Part shown: in pieces, positions 52,755 to 63,589 of the stretch | Numbering within the stretch: position 1 is the first letter of the stretch | Layout: the number at the start of each line of letters is the position of its first letter | NCBI GenBank assembly: GCA_018136815.1 | Contig: CM030936.1 | Span: forward strand, 1,905,694-1,969,693 | DNA from: Isochrysis galbana | Lineage: Eukaryota; Haptophyta; Isochrysidales; Isochrysidaceae | Reading direction: 5' to 3' | DNA length: 64,000 bases | Notes under the pieces: generated by a model | The model's input: the letters and a program-made list of their open reading frames with translations, nothing else | Told to the model about the DNA's origin: nothing | Database searches by the model: none | Position numbers and translations under genes: made by a program

Positions 52755-53338
52755 CAGATTTCCTTCCCCCCCTCCGCCGCTTCCATGGCCGGCGCGATGG
52801 CGCCTACCGGGCTGGTGGCAGCCTCAGACCCGACATATCCTGTAAACAGGTGCGGGACTTACCTATTTTCCGGTGAGCGGAGCTCTTGCTCCGCCCACCC
52901 CCTTCTCCGCGCGCTCTCTCCCCTCTCCTGCATGCACGCGCGATGGCGCGCCTGCGGCAGGCCTGCAGTCCTGCCCTCTGGCGGCCCCTGGAGGCTCCTG
53001 GAGGCCAGCTCAGGGGGCAGAGGAGGCTGGGACTGGGCCCTGGCCTCCCCTGCCTCTCCCTCGCTGGCGCCCCTGGGCCTCAGGGGCCCCCACTCTGCAC
53101 CTGTCTGCCTGTCGAACAGGGGGGAAGGGGGGGTTGGAGCGATGGGCTGGCCACGAGGGGCCAGGACGAGCGAATCAGGCGAGCCTGTCAGGCAGAGAGT
53201 GGGTCAGCAGGGCAGTGGGCTCCTGGCAAGCCATCAGGCGTGCCAGGAGAGTGGGTGGTTCCTCCCCCATGGCAGGGGAGGAGTGGAGAGGGAGGGGGCT
53301 CGTGCCCCCCCATGGGCGAACTAAGCATAAACTTAGTT
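52755..53338 (-). mobile_element. Retroelement body, minus strand, lacking its own 3' end
   Basis: From 53338 on the minus strand: head AACTAAGTTTATGCTTAGTT, GGGGGGGCACGAGCCCCC hairpin, TCCTGGCACGCC/GGCTTGCCAGGA hairpin, the GGCGGAGC/GCTCCGCC hairpin near 52880-52900 and GTAAGTCCCG/CCTGTTTACAGG at 52838-52862. Homology fades near 52755, before the CCCTAGTAG box and tail. Confidence 0.7.
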
Positions 53339-53366
53339 GCGGTGAGAATATTAAAAGGTTTAATTT
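53339..53366 (+). repeat. Retroelement 3' tail joined to an inverted head
   Basis: GCGGTGAGAATATTAAAAGG then TTTAAT directly follows, in plus orientation, the head of the minus-strand body. Tail and body are therefore inverted relative to each other. Confidence 0.6.
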
Positions 53367-53755
53367 GAAGATGAGCCAAATAATAGCCAAACGGACACGT
53401 CACGGCATTCATTCGTCTTTCGGCATTCGACTTTTGAGAACAATGGCATGCGCTTGTCACCGCGAAAGGAGGCATCTTCCCACAGAAGGCACGCGCGGTA
53501 AAGCCGTGTGTCGGGTCGGCGTGATCCTCTCACGGACCGCGGATACGCACGGGCTCCTCGAGCGAGCTCCGCCAGGAGCGTCGCCTATCGAGCTCGATGC
53601 ACGGGCTTCCTTGTCCGTTGCAAGTCGTCATGTCTTGGCTCATAGCGCATGCCCAACCTGGCTCAACATCGCATCCATGGGCTTCATGCAAGGGAAATGT
53701 CTTTCCTCGACAGCTTCTGCTTGCGACACCACTAATCACCACTCAGTCGCCGCCA
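53367..53755. other. Intergenic, no gene seen
   Basis: 3' flank of the ArfGAP gene; nothing recognised. Confidence 0.4.
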
Positions 53756-56700
53756 TCATAGCGTTTCAAGCGATTTGCCGATGTCGTGAGAGGCGGACGC
53801 CTCTTGCTTCGTGAATCCCACGGCCTGTGGCGTAGACTCTCGAGGCGGAGACTCAGAAGCTGCGGCTTGAGACGCGATGACACTCAGTGAGGGCATTGCG
53901 GTCGCCCGTTGGGATGCGACGGCACTTGTAGCTTTCGACTCCATGAGATCCGAGAGGATGGGGGTGGACACCGACGCCGGTGCAAGGATTGGCTCTGCGG
54001 CCATGGGAGCGCTGAATGAGGCTTGGGCAAGGTCTGTGCCGTCATCAGTTGCCGCCGCCGGAGGGAGCAACGGAGTCGGAGCCGCCGGCTGGGCGCGGCT
54101 TGGAGACGTCGCCGGTTGCACCGGATCCGCAATTTGCACCCGCGCCGAGAGCGAGAGGGCCCCCTCAGACGCAACTGCAGCTGGCCTTGTCAAGGTTTCA
54201 GTCGCAGCGCTCGATCCCGTGAGAGACGCGGGGAGCAGCTCCATGGCTCGTCTATCGTCCATCGGTGCTGGCGCTGATGCACTCGCAGACGGCTGGGACA
54301 GCGCGTCGGCTGAGCTCTTTGGAGTGGTCGACCCACGCCCAGTGCACGTCGCCCCTGCCACCGATTCGCTCAGCGCACCTCCGAGAGTCGCGAGCCCTCG
54401 GCCCTCCAGCTGCCCACCAAATCCTGAGGCGAAGTTGGCACCAAAGCCGCTAGCCAGGCTGCCGCCGAACCCGGAAGACAGATTGGCGCCGAACGAGCGC
54501 GCCGCCAGCGCGGCGGCACCAACCGTGCTGCCAATTGCTGAGGAGAACTCGGCTGAGACAGCCGACATCTCCTCGGCCACCAAGGCGGCAACTGCATCCG
54601 CCGAGTACTCTTCAGCTGTCGCAGGTGGGACAAGGAGCCCTGTGCTCACTGTCATTGTCTCAGCGCCGCCCTCGGCTTCTGTCGTTGGGGATGGCGCGGC
54701 GGGTTTGGCGGTGAGAGACGCGGTGGGCAGGACATTGCCGCCATTCTGCATGATCAGCTCTGCGCAGAGCGCGTGCCCTGTGGCGTCGGTTGCGCCCTCG
54801 CCGCCGGACACGCGTGCCACCTTCGCCGCATCCTGCGCAATGGCGTAGCACGACCGCCCGGCACATTTGGCGGCCGCATCAGCACCAGCCGCCAGGAGTT
54901 GGAGGGCTCGGAGCGGCTCGCCCGCTTCGCACGCGGTGACCAACGCCGCGTCGATTGGGCTCAGCCCGTGGGCGGCCTCCCCCATGGGCTGTGCAATGCC
55001 GTCGAGCTGCTCCGGCTTGAGCACAAACTCGCGGAGCTCGTATTTCAGACGAACGAAAACCTCGCGGTGCTCGCGTGGTCCAGCTCCCAGCGCAGAGTCG
55101 CTCGGCTCGGGCCGGCGGACGCCACCGGGCATGTGCGCCTCCCACACACCATTGGGGCCCGCGGTGGCGGCGCCCGGCGCGCTTTGCGTGTAGACGGCCA
55201 GGACGAGGTTGAGCAGGGACGCGTCGCATGCGTCGAGTACGAGCGAGCGCATCTTGGAGACGTGGGTGCCCATCGCACGGTGGCACCCGGCGCACTCGAG
55301 GCACACCATCACAACTAGGTTGGCGCTCAGCCACTCGGCGCGCCGGGCGCCGCAGTCGGCACAGGGCGGAGAAAGAGCGCGCAGCCGCGTGAGGGCCTCA
55401 GACCGCGACGTGTCCACCGCAGGCCCGCCGCCTTTCTCCGTATGATCAGCGAGGGACCCGCCCGCACCGCCGACACCGCCGCCCACGCCGTACGCCTCCT
55501 CGATGGCGCGAGCGAAGAACTGCGCCCACGACTGCGCGCTCGCTTCCGTGAGTGCCTGCAGAGTAAGCTGCACCTTGGGCGATCGGAGTTGCAGGTAATA
55601 CCGGGAGCCGACCTGCGTCGCCTTGACGGAGCAGAGCACTAGCTGCACTTGTGCCACCAGCGTGGCGGCGCGCAAGGATGCGCCATCCTTGGCTCCGTCG
55701 AGTGGAAGCACCGCTGAGGAGGCGAGGCGGTGCACGGTGAATACACCGTCCTTGGCCACGCACCAGCAGCGTCGCCATTGCCGGAGGATCCCAGACTGAA
55801 CGAAGAGGGCGCCCTCTTTGAAGGAGCCGCTGCTCATCTCTGCAACGCCAGGAGCATCGACCGCTGTATCATCCTCTGGAGTGTCGCCCGCCGCGGTGGG
55901 CAGCAGTGGCGCGAAGGCCGACCACAATGCAGCCGGCACAGCTAAAGGGGCGGGCACAGACGTTCTGTCTGAGGCTTCGGGCGGCGCCAAGGCTGCGGCG
56001 AGTGCGGCGATAGCCTCGCCTCGCTTACGATTCGCGGCGATCAAAGCGGCACTTGCTTCAGAGGCTGCAGAGGCGGAGCACTGGAGAGCTTGCGCCGACG
56101 GTTCGTGTTCGGAGAACAGCCGTGCCTGACGCAGAAGGACAGCGCGGTGCAGCTAAGGTACGCGAGTCCCGCAAGCCACATCGGCCTCGCACTTGCCGTC
56201 GATCACTTGCTCATCACTTGCGAGTAGCTCATGCAGCCCCCATACCGGCCTCACGCTCGCCGTCCCCCCTCCACCATCCTCCTGAGGCGCTCACCTGCTG
56301 ATGGACTTGGGAATAGCTCGCGTAGAAGACGTCGGCGAGTGCCTTTTGCATGGCTTGGCGCGCCGCAGCAGCCGACTGGAGGCAGCGCGACTCGAGCACG
56401 TGGCGCGACTTGAGCATCGATGCCTCAAGGCGGAGCACTCGAGCCTGTGCAGGCAAAGGAGAGCGGCGAATGAGCTCGACTTGATACGACGAGTATAGCG
56501 CGGATGGGCTCTGGGCGGCTTACCTGAGACTGCGAGAGTGCAGTTGCGCCCGATTGCAGTCCGGCCAACGTCTCTGCCGCGACGGCGCCCCAATCGTCTG
56601 TCGTCAACGCAACTGCTGCACTGTCTGAAGCCTCGCCCGCCTCGGTGACGTCGCCAGCCAGGGGCACGCCCATGCCCACCTGTAGGCCCCCCGCTCCGGG

Positions 56701-57366
56701 GTCGCCCGGCGGGAGCGCGGAGTCACCCACCTCAGCGGCGCCGGCCGGCCCCTCACCCGCCAGGTCGCCTAGCTCCTTGGTGATGCGCGAGCGCAGCACC
56801 CCCCAGCTGGCACCGATGCGCGAGCCGAGCGACGAGCTCACAGCGGACGCCATCTTAGCGGTGGCCTTGGCGGTGGTCTTGGCATGCGCGCGCGCGGCGA
56901 CGGCCGAGGAGCCCTCGCCTTCAAGCGAGAGGTACTCGTTGATTGCCTCGCTAAAGTCGGCCGAGACGGAGCCATACGCAGACGCGAGCCTCGAGCATGA
57001 GCTCAGCCCCTTGGGATCGTTGAGTGCTGCGTTGAGCGGGGCAATAAGCGCGTGATCGAGTTGCTGCCTCGCGGCTCTGTCAGCGATGCTCATCTGCTCG
57101 ATCGCCTGGCTCACCTTCTGCGCCGGCCCATTCCCGTCCGTCCCTCCATCCGCCAGAGAAGCTGTGAGAGATTCATGGAGAGCTTCTCTGGCGGCGGCGG
57201 CGGCGTCGAGAGCGGAGAGGTAATCGTGGGCGCGCGCGAGAGAGACGGAGAGCGCGGCCTCGAGCGTGGCAGCTTCGCGGCTGGCGTGGCGGAGCGCCTC
57301 ACGGTGAGAGGGCGAGTCGGCTGCGAGCGCTGCTTCCCATGCGGAGAGGACGGTCGGGGAGGGCAT
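53756..57366 (-). CDS. BAR-PH-ArfGAP-ankyrin protein (ACAP-like), three exons
   Basis: Exons on the minus strand: 57366-56524, 56444-56295, 56125-53756, all in phase 0; about 1120 residues. The family senses membrane curvature (BAR), binds phosphoinositides (PH) and triggers GTP hydrolysis on Arf in vesicle traffic. Residues 1-~350 are the helical BAR region (start MPSPTVLSAWEAALAADSPS; LESRCLQSAAAARQAMQKAL in exon 2). PH follows (GALFVQSGILRQWRRCWCVA ... AQSWAQFFARAIEEAYG). ArfGAP has its zinc finger CADC-x16-CLEC and the arginine finger in CHRAMGTHVSKMRSLVLDAC. One or two ankyrin repeats follow (GLSPIDAALVTACEAGEPLR; LQLLAAGADAA). The C-terminal 400 residues are Ser/Ala-rich and disordered. 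Met 57366 is chosen because upstream codons are pyrimidine-tract translation. Confidence 0.9.
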
Positions 57367-57754
57367 CGGCGAGGGAGGGGAAGGGGAAGGGGGGAAGATG
57401 GGAGAGGAGAGAGGAGAGAGGGCAGGGGAGAGGGGGAGAGAGAGGGGAGAGGGGAAGAGGGGAGAGGGGAAGAAGAGGAGAGAGGGGAGGGAGGGGGAGA
57501 AGGGTGGGGGGGAAAGAGGGCGGATGCCAGATGGAGGAGAAGGAAAAAGAAGAGTTTGAGAGGAGAGAGAAAGCATAAACAGAGCGAGAACGGAAGGTGT
57601 GTGTGTGTGGTAGAAGAGAGGTAGAGAGAAAGAGTCGAGCGAGTACGAGAGGAGACCGCCGCCGCGCGGAGAGAAGAGTTCGAGGGAGAGAGAAGAGAGG
57701 AGGGAAAGGAAAGAAAAGTAGCGAGAGGCAGGAGGCGAATTTTGTTTTATAAGG
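57367..57754. other. ArfGAP upstream region, purine-rich
   Basis: A long GA-rich stretch (57370-57720) just upstream of the ArfGAP start, read as CT on its transcribed strand: the same pyrimidine-rich leader style seen before other genes here. Confidence 0.45.
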
Positions 57755-57925
57755 TCCGACGCGCCCCCTATTCCCCTAGTAGTGCACGGGGGGAGCCGCC
57801 TGATGGCGGGGGGAGAAGGGCCGGGGGAATGGGGGTGTAGAAAGTATGCTAGAGTACGTACTACGTGCAGTAGGTAGTGGTTCCATTCGCCGCGAGTGCG
57901 GTAAGAATATTAAAAGGTTTTTTTA
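57755..57925 (+). repeat. Retroelement 3' end, truncated copy
   Basis: CCCCTAGTAGTGCACGGGGG, perfect stem CGCC-TGAT-GGCG, GTGGGGGTGTAGAAAG-like block (here AATGGGGGTGTAGAAAGTAT) and the tail GCGGTAAGAATATTAAAAGG followed by T7. It is one of the best preserved tails. Confidence 0.75.
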
Positions 57926-58210
57926 TCCGCCACCATCCCCTTTCGCCTCTTTGTTTCTACCACATAATTAGTCTAGGCCCGCTAGGCTGCAGCTACTCGC
58001 CATAGAAAGCGCACACACACGGAAACGTGAACAAGAGGGCGATAAGCAGCGGACGGCGGCGTCCACTCTCCCCTAAAGCTTGAGGCTTGAAGATTTTAAA
58101 GATAAAGAAGGCGAAAGTCCAAGTGGGCGACCCCTCCTCCCTACCCTCGGTGGCCTCCTCGCTCTCCCCCCCCCCCCGAGGAGCCTCCCCTTCGCCCGTT
58201 GCCCTCGGCC

Positions 58211-58993
58211 ATGCGGGTGGGTGCGCCGCTGCTCACCGCCTCGCTGCTGCTCGTGCTGTGCACGGGACGGAGCGCCGCGCTCTGCACGAGCACGGCCACG
58301 CGCATCGAGCGCGCGCGCACCGACGAGCAGCTGCGCGCCGCCGCCTCCGCCTTTGCCAACGCCTTCTGGGGAGAGCAGCACACCTCTCTCGATGCCTCCC
58401 TCGCCCGCCTGCATTATGCCGACATGGAAGAGCGGTACGGTGAGCTGGTCGGCACACGGCGGCTTTCATCGACGCTTCTCCTCGCGCGCGATCAAGTTGG
58501 TGCCATCCTTGGTCTCGCCGGCTGCGAGCTCGCCGTGGTCGATATGCCGAAGCGGAGCGTGCTCTCGCGCAAGAGGGGAGAGGCGCTCTTCAAGGAGGGT
58601 CTCTCGGCGATGGGCGCGCGCCAACGGAACGAGTTACGAAAGGCGCCGCTATCCGAGCTCGCGCGCGCCCTCCTGCCTGCTGGCGCGCAGGTCATGCCTG
58701 TCCTCTCAAACCTGGCTGTGCTGCCAGCGGGGCGGCGCAAGGGGTTGGGGCGCATGCTGTGCAATGAGATCGAGGCCGTTGCCAGCGGCTGGATAGATGC
58801 GGGAGCAGAGAGTACCCAGCTCCTACTGCAAGTTGAGGCCCAGAATTCTCCCGCGCGCAGTCTCTACAACTCGCTCGGCTTCTCAGAGCTCTGGACCAAT
58901 GAGAACGCCGCGGCAAGCCAAATCGTCGACGGCGAGCTAATCACCGGCACTACGACACTCATCACAATGGGCAAAGAGCTGGGAAAAAACTGA
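58211..58993 (+). CDS. GNAT acetyltransferase with N-terminal signal peptide, probably plastid-targeted
   Basis: 260 residues from ATG 58211 (a Met four codons upstream is possible). Residues 1-23 are a classic signal peptide (MRVGAPLLTASLLLVLCTGR, then SAA). In algae with secondary plastids such a peptide often starts a bipartite plastid signal; ordinary secretion is the alternative. The GNAT core follows: PVLSNLAVLPAGRRKGLGRM (about 163-182) with the acetyl-CoA motif RRKGLG, then LQVEAQNSPARSLYNSLGFS, the conserved alpha4/beta5 region. This resembles plant plastid GNAT proteins that acetylate N-termini and lysines. The substrate is not determinable. It starts 285 bp past the retroelement fragment. 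Confidence 0.8.
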   Translation: MRVGAPLLTASLLLVLCTGRSAALCTSTATRIERARTDEQLRAAASAFANAFWGEQHTSLDASLARLHYADMEERYGELVGTRRLSSTLLLARDQVGAILGLAGCELAVVDMPKRSVLSRKRGEALFKEGLSAMGARQRNELRKAPLSELARALLPAGAQVMPVLSNLAVLPAGRRKGLGRMLCNEIEAVASGWIDAGAESTQLLLQVEAQNSPARSLYNSLGFSELWTNENAAASQIVDGELITGTTTLITMGKELGKN

Positions 58994-60055
58994 GCCTATG
59001 GGGGGCGGCTCGTCCACACGGGCCATACCAGCGCGTCCTGCTGCCAATGTGCGCATTTTGTCACGTGGGGCCTTGTCGCAACGCCTAGCGGCGCCTGGCC
59101 TGCGACGTAAACAAGCGGCCCAGCGCAAGCCCCTATGGGCATGCACGGCTCCGCGGATGAGCTTCTTGCATGCCGCTCTCACCAAAGTATAAGTGCACAA
59201 CCCTACTGTCGTATTCAGCCTAGCGGGGGTTCACATGCTCTCGGTCATCGCCAACGGACCCATGCTTGCGGCGAGGGGTGGCAAGATGCAAATATAGTAT
59301 TGCAAGACGATTGATAAGATGATCCACTTGCACTGTGCCATGCGGTGTGTGGCTCTGGTTCTATGCGGTGGGCCTCACGCCGTGGTGCAATGCCTTTTAC
59401 TGCGCGTGGCGGGATGACGCGAGAACGTGTACGTATTTAGTACGATGCGGTGGGCCTCACCGCGTGGTGCCATGCGTTTTACTGCGCGATATTGCATGGC
59501 GTCGTTGCGGAATGCTGCGTGCTTGTGCATTTGTAGTACTACGTATAGTATGTGTGCATGTTGTATGTAGTGCGCCACTCCTGTCGCATCCAGAATATTG
59601 CCTATGCTCATATACTCTAGGCGCATGCGGTGTCTCCATGCATTGCGTGTGTAATGGCTGAGAGCAATGACAAGGCGCCTTGCCTTCATTCGGTGCCAGT
59701 TTTTTTTTTGTTGTAAAACGTTTCGATTGTTGAATCCCGGCTACCGCTACCGCCCCCCGACAATCACCAGGGCGTTTCCTCCACGAAGTCTATGCCCAGC
59801 TGTCGGAACAGGTTCGCGATGCGCTCCCGTTGAGGAGGGCCGATACTACATACGCGTGCCCGTCCCATTGCCAGCTGAGGCGGCAATCGACGAGTAGATT
59901 GGAAAGCACGACCAGGAGAATCGCTTCCATGAGCAATTGATGCCCTCCGAGTCGGTCACCCCCTGGTTGCGCTTGCGCTTGAAGCGCTCTTCGTGTGGGG
60001 CATTGGAGTGAGCGTCTGATGCAGCGATGGTGGGCATGGCCGTCCGAACTTTTTA
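58994..60055. other. Intergenic with an 82-bp tandem duplication
   Basis: TGCGGTGGGCCTCAC occurs at 59364 and 59446, and the following CGTGGTGC-ATGC-TTTTACTGCGCG repeats at the same spacing, giving an imperfect 82-bp tandem pair. No gene supported. Confidence 0.5.
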
Positions 60056-60059
60056 GATT

Positions 60060-60590
60060 TGGGGCGAAAGCAGGGGAGAGGCGGAGGGGCGGAGGGGCGG
60101 AGGGGGCGGAGGGGGCGGAGGGGGCGGAGGGGCGGAGGGGGCGGGCGGAGAGAAGTCGACGGACGGAGGGGGCGGGCGGAGAGAAGTCGACGGACGGAGA
60201 GTCGACGGAGCAGGGAGAGCGGGGGAGGAGAGCGAGAGCGAGGGCGAGGGCGAGAGGAGGAGAGCGAGAGCAGCGAGGAGAGCGAGGAGAGCGAGAGCGA
60301 GGAGGAGAGCGAGAGGGGAGCGAGGAGGGGAGCGAGGAGCGGGCGGAGAGAAGTCGACGGACGGAGGGGGCGGGCGGAGAGTCGACGGACGGAGAGTCGA
60401 CGGAGCAGGGAGAGCGGGGGAGGAGAGCGAGAGCGAGGGCGAGGGCGAGAGCGAGGGAGAGAGCGAGGAGAGCGAGAGCGAGGAGGAGAGCGAGAGCAGC
60501 GAGGAGAGCGAGGAGAGCGAGAGCGAGGAGGAGAGCGAGAGGGGAGCGAGGAGGGGAGCGAGGAGGGGAGCGAGGGAAGGCGCGCGGTTT
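60060..60590 (+). repeat. GC-rich compound minisatellite with a ~200-bp duplicated unit
   Basis: Starts as (GGCGGAGGG)n, then units of GGAGAAGTCGACGGACGGAG, CAGGGAGAGCGGGGGAGGAG and (GAGAGCGAGAGCGAGG)n. The block GTCGACGGACGGAGGGGGCG...GAGTCGACGGAGCAGGGAGA appears at about 60150-60225 and again at 60350-60425. Long open frames on both strands (Arg/Gly/Glu or Ser/Leu/Pro) reflect the repeat only. Confidence 0.85.
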
Positions 60591-60657
60591 TCGACAGGGC
60601 GCGGCTGGAACTTCGAAACCCGCACACTCCTGCCTCTCCTCGCTCTCTTCCTCCTTG

Positions 60658-60797
60658 TTCAAGAACCGCGCGCCTCCTTCAAAACCCGCGCGCCTCCTTC
60701 AAAACCCGCGCGCCTCTTTCAAAACCCGCGCGCCTCTTTCAAAACCCGCGCGCCTCTTTCAAAACCCGCGCGCCTCCTTCAAAACCCGCGCGCCTCC
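60658..60797 (+). repeat. 20-bp tandem repeat, seven copies
   Basis: TTCAAAACCCGCGCGCCTCY repeated seven times with period exactly 20; the first unit has two changes (TTCAAGAACC). Confidence 0.95.
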
Positions 60798-60955
60798 GGC
60801 AAGGCACATTTTTCTTTTCCCCTTGCCGCACCCGCGACCAATAGCAATTTGCTTTTTTTTAAAAAAAAACTCTTTCGTGCTAGGCGCCCGCGGTTTGGGG
60901 GGACAAGGAGGAACGGCGAAACGGCGGGGCAGGCGGAGTGGCGGGGGGGGGGGCG

Positions 60956-61480
60956 TCACTTGGTGGTGGTGTTGCGTTGTGTTGCGCTACTGAGCAGCCG
61001 CCGAATGAATGTTTGGTGTCCCTCGTGTCGTTTGGGCGTGCCCCCTCCCTTGTCGTCGGTCTCTTGGTCGGTCGCATCGCCGGAAGAGGTCGTCGAGCTG
61101 CTCGTGTCGTCGTCACTCGAATCTTCGTCGTCACTCGAATCTTCGACGTCGGTCAGCGGTTCGTTCTCTTCGTGCACTCCGACGATGATGCACGTCTTGG
61201 GTGGCCTCACGTCACCTAGTACGATGGCGGGGGTCTTGCGGGACTTGCGGGGGCCCTCCTTCTTGAGGGTGATGCTTGGGTACGTCGCGTGCACGTACAT
61301 CTCTCGGAGAGTCGGCCGGAGATCCTCGAGTGGGGAGAGGGTCTCCACCCATTTGGCCCGAAGCTTGAGGAACTCGAGGTTGGGGAAGGCCCGCACGACT
61401 TCCTTGAGGAACCCTTCGACGATCACGTTCGACATGAGGGTGAGCCTGTGTATGTTGCGCGTGGTCTCGGTTTGGGTCAA
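60956..61480 (-). CDS. LRR-like fragment with acidic tail
   Basis: 174 residues. The start IHRLTLMSNVIVEGFLKEVV, then FPNLEFLKLRAKWVETLSPL and TLREMYVHATYPSI read as two or three leucine-rich repeats of the FBXL type (xLxxLxL spacing). They are followed by a linker and a long Asp/Ser tract (SSDDEDSSDDDTSSSTTSSG) and a basic end. It could be the last exon of an LRR gene whose upstream part is lost or lies beyond an unseen intron. An unrelated LRR gene lies at 61877 on the other strand. Confidence 0.4.
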   Translation of the reverse strand: MTQTETTRNIHRLTLMSNVIVEGFLKEVVRAFPNLEFLKLRAKWVETLSPLEDLRPTLREMYVHATYPSITLKKEGPRKSRKTPAIVLGDVRPPKTCIIVGVHEENEPLTDVEDSSDDEDSSDDDTSSSTTSSGDATDQETDDKGGGTPKRHEGHQTFIRRLLSSATQRNTTTK

Positions 61481-61523
61481 GCCACTCTGGCAGGGAGGGC
61501 TGCCCGAGCGAGCTGACTTCGCC

Positions 61524-61726
61524 AGAAAGTTGTTTGGTTCCCCCCCTCCCCCCTCACGCGCAAGGTTGTCAGATTAGCCCCCTACCCCCTCACGCGGAAA
61601 GTTGTCAGATTTCAATCCCATGTACAAGTTGGCGTTTACAACAAAAGGAACACCCACGTAAGGGACCTCCTCCCAATCTGACACATTTCCGCGTGAGGGG
61701 GTAGGGGGGAAAACCAACAACTTTCT
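61524..61726. mobile_element. MITE-like element, 203 bp, 52-bp terminal inverted repeats
   Basis: The left arm 61524-61575 (AGAAAGTTGTTTGGTTCCCC ... GTTGTCAGATT) is the near-perfect reverse complement of 61675-61726 (AATCTGACACATTTCCGCGT ... AACAACTTTCT). A third copy of the inner half, CCCCTACCCCCTCACGCGGA, lies at 61578-61610 in direct orientation. No coding capacity. No clear target duplication (flanks GCC and GGA). Confidence 0.75.
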
Positions 61727-61876
61727 GGAGGCGGTGCACGACTTGGCGGGGTGGGCTGCTCGGCCGGCGTGCCCTCTTAGGGATGCTCCTCTTCCGCTTG
61801 GTCAGCAAGGGCGGCTGCGCGCCCTTCCCAACCGGGTACCAAATGAAGGCAAACGACCTTTATTTTCTTCAGCGTT

Positions 61877-63589
61877 ATGGGAACAATCATGAAAAAGGCG
61901 AAGAACGATTTGACGGACAGGGAGCTCTCACGAAAACTAATCTTGGGCAACTTGGCAGTGAGCGCACTACAAATATTCGATCAGCACCACCCACACGAGT
62001 GTGAACTTGAAATCACAAACACCAACATCCATTTGTTGAACCGGCCATGTCAACGTGAGAATCTCCGTTTCCTTCCAAGCCCGGGAGGTCATCCCTTCCG
62101 GTTGAAAATTAACACATCGGATGCACGCATATGGAGTCACGTATCCAAGCGACCCATTCGCGTATCCAGTCTCTGGGTCTTGCAAAATCACAATGAGCAT
62201 CTGCGGAAACTACAGAAGGTCAACCTGATGGGCCTGCACACTCTACAGCTTGGCCGGTTCGCCGAGGATCAAGTCGTGTCGCAAGCGGATCAGGTCATAT
62301 CGCAAGAGGCGACCACCTTCATCAACTCCTACTGTGGAGCCAGGGTTCCCCTCAAGACTTTGATATTTCGGAACATAAGCGTATTCAGTGCGTTGCTACA
62401 AAATAGCAAATTGGATTGTCTCAAGAATCTCGTGCTTGTCTCCCGCCCACTGGATTCTAATAAAACGTGCGATTTTATCGAGGCCTTGCACAATGAGATA
62501 GTCGTAAAGAAAAACACTCGCACTCTGGGAAACCTTGAGAAGCTCGTCCTCAACACCGTCAGTATTGGCGAGGACATACGCATGTTGAAGGATTGTATAA
62601 TCGAGGGGCAGATGAAGACGACGCTGAAAGAGCTCAATCTCAATGACAACGGTATAGACGACAGGGGCCTCGTCGAGGCGTTATCAGACGCCCTCGGGGC
62701 CGCTGCAATCGAAAAGCTCCACCTTCGACTCAATGCACTAGGAGATTTCGTCCCATTGTTGCCTCCTTCATTGAAGGTCCTCAATCTGAGATCGTGCGGC
62801 ATAACCAATCCTGGGATGGAGAAGCTGATAACTAACGCCCAAAGGGCAAGTCTGACGGAACTTGATATAAGTAATAATGAGTTCGATTGGAGAGGCATGT
62901 GTCAATTCATGAAATACGCACACCACCTCTCCGAGCTAAAGACACTGTCCATATCGGAAAACAATCTAGGTCGGCAAGGGCTGCAAGCATTCGCATCGAA
63001 AGTGAACGAACTCCAGAATCTGTCCCATCTCTATGTGTCAGATATTGCTTATCGTGTGTCAGATGTTGCTCATCGTGCTCACGACATCAAGGAAATTTGT
63101 GAGCGCATTAATCTCAAGAGTATTGAATTGGATCGTGTCAATGAAGACGAATTTAGGGTTCTTCATAAACACCTAGAAAAGTTAGATAGATTAATAATAA
63201 AAGTGTGTCTTACAACACATACACCCCTTTTAGCAGAGCTGTCGAATTTGAAGGAGTTGCACTTGGAACGTGCACACGCGTATCAGATTTTGAGGCTGTT
63301 GCCTAGATTGAAGGTGCCTACCCTTCGTGCGCGATCCTGTGGATTCACGGACAAACATATGGACGATCTGATCGCAATGCTCAGTGCGAATAAGACGCTC
63401 ACGAAACTCGATTTGTCTCGAAACCAAGGTATCACAGATGGTGGATTTCAAATACTCGCGAACGCTGTTGGCGACGGAAGGCTCAAGCTGGATTCTCTGG
63501 TATTGGAGTGGACTGGAATCAAACAGGAGACGATGTCTCGTCATTCGACAAAACATCCATTCGTATGGAGTGAACGAGTATTAGGGTGA
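61877..63589 (+). CDS. Leucine-rich-repeat protein (RNI-like), unknown role
   Basis: 570 residues in one exon; Met 61877 or the Met four codons later. The N-terminal 120 residues are not recognised. From about 230 on, repeats of ribonuclease-inhibitor type appear (TLKELNLNDNGIDDRGLVEA; SLTELDISNNEFDWRGMCQF; ELKTLSISENNLGRQGLQAF; TLTKLDLSRNQGITDGGFQI), with consensus LxxLxLxxNxIxxxG. The repeats are interrupted by a stretch of short histidine-containing repeats (near 395-405: SDIAYRVSDVAHRAHD). No kinase, F-box, NB-ARC or membrane segment is visible. Codon use is less GC-rich than in other genes here. It is flanked by inverted GC minisatellites and a MITE, so recent arrival or local duplication is possible. 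Confidence 0.8.
   Translation: MGTIMKKAKNDLTDRELSRKLILGNLAVSALQIFDQHHPHECELEITNTNIHLLNRPCQRENLRFLPSPGGHPFRLKINTSDARIWSHVSKRPIRVSSLWVLQNHNEHLRKLQKVNLMGLHTLQLGRFAEDQVVSQADQVISQEATTFINSYCGARVPLKTLIFRNISVFSALLQNSKLDCLKNLVLVSRPLDSNKTCDFIEALHNEIVVKKNTRTLGNLEKLVLNTVSIGEDIRMLKDCIIEGQMKTTLKELNLNDNGIDDRGLVEALSDALGAAAIEKLHLRLNALGDFVPLLPPSLKVLNLRSCGITNPGMEKLITNAQRASLTELDISNNEFDWRGMCQFMKYAHHLSELKTLSISENNLGRQGLQAFASKVNELQNLSHLYVSDIAYRVSDVAHRAHDIKEICERINLKSIELDRVNEDEFRVLHKHLEKLDRLIIKVCLTTHTPLLAELSNLKELHLERAHAYQILRLLPRLKVPTLRARSCGFTDKHMDDLIAMLSANKTLTKLDLSRNQGITDGGFQILANAVGDGRLKLDSLVLEWTGIKQETMSRHSTKHPFVWSERVLG

Noticed and set aside
59956-60993. Large frames on both strands over the 60-kb minisatellite
   Set aside because: Arg/Gly/Glu and Ser/Leu/Pro repeats that simply follow the repeat units; no start context or domain.
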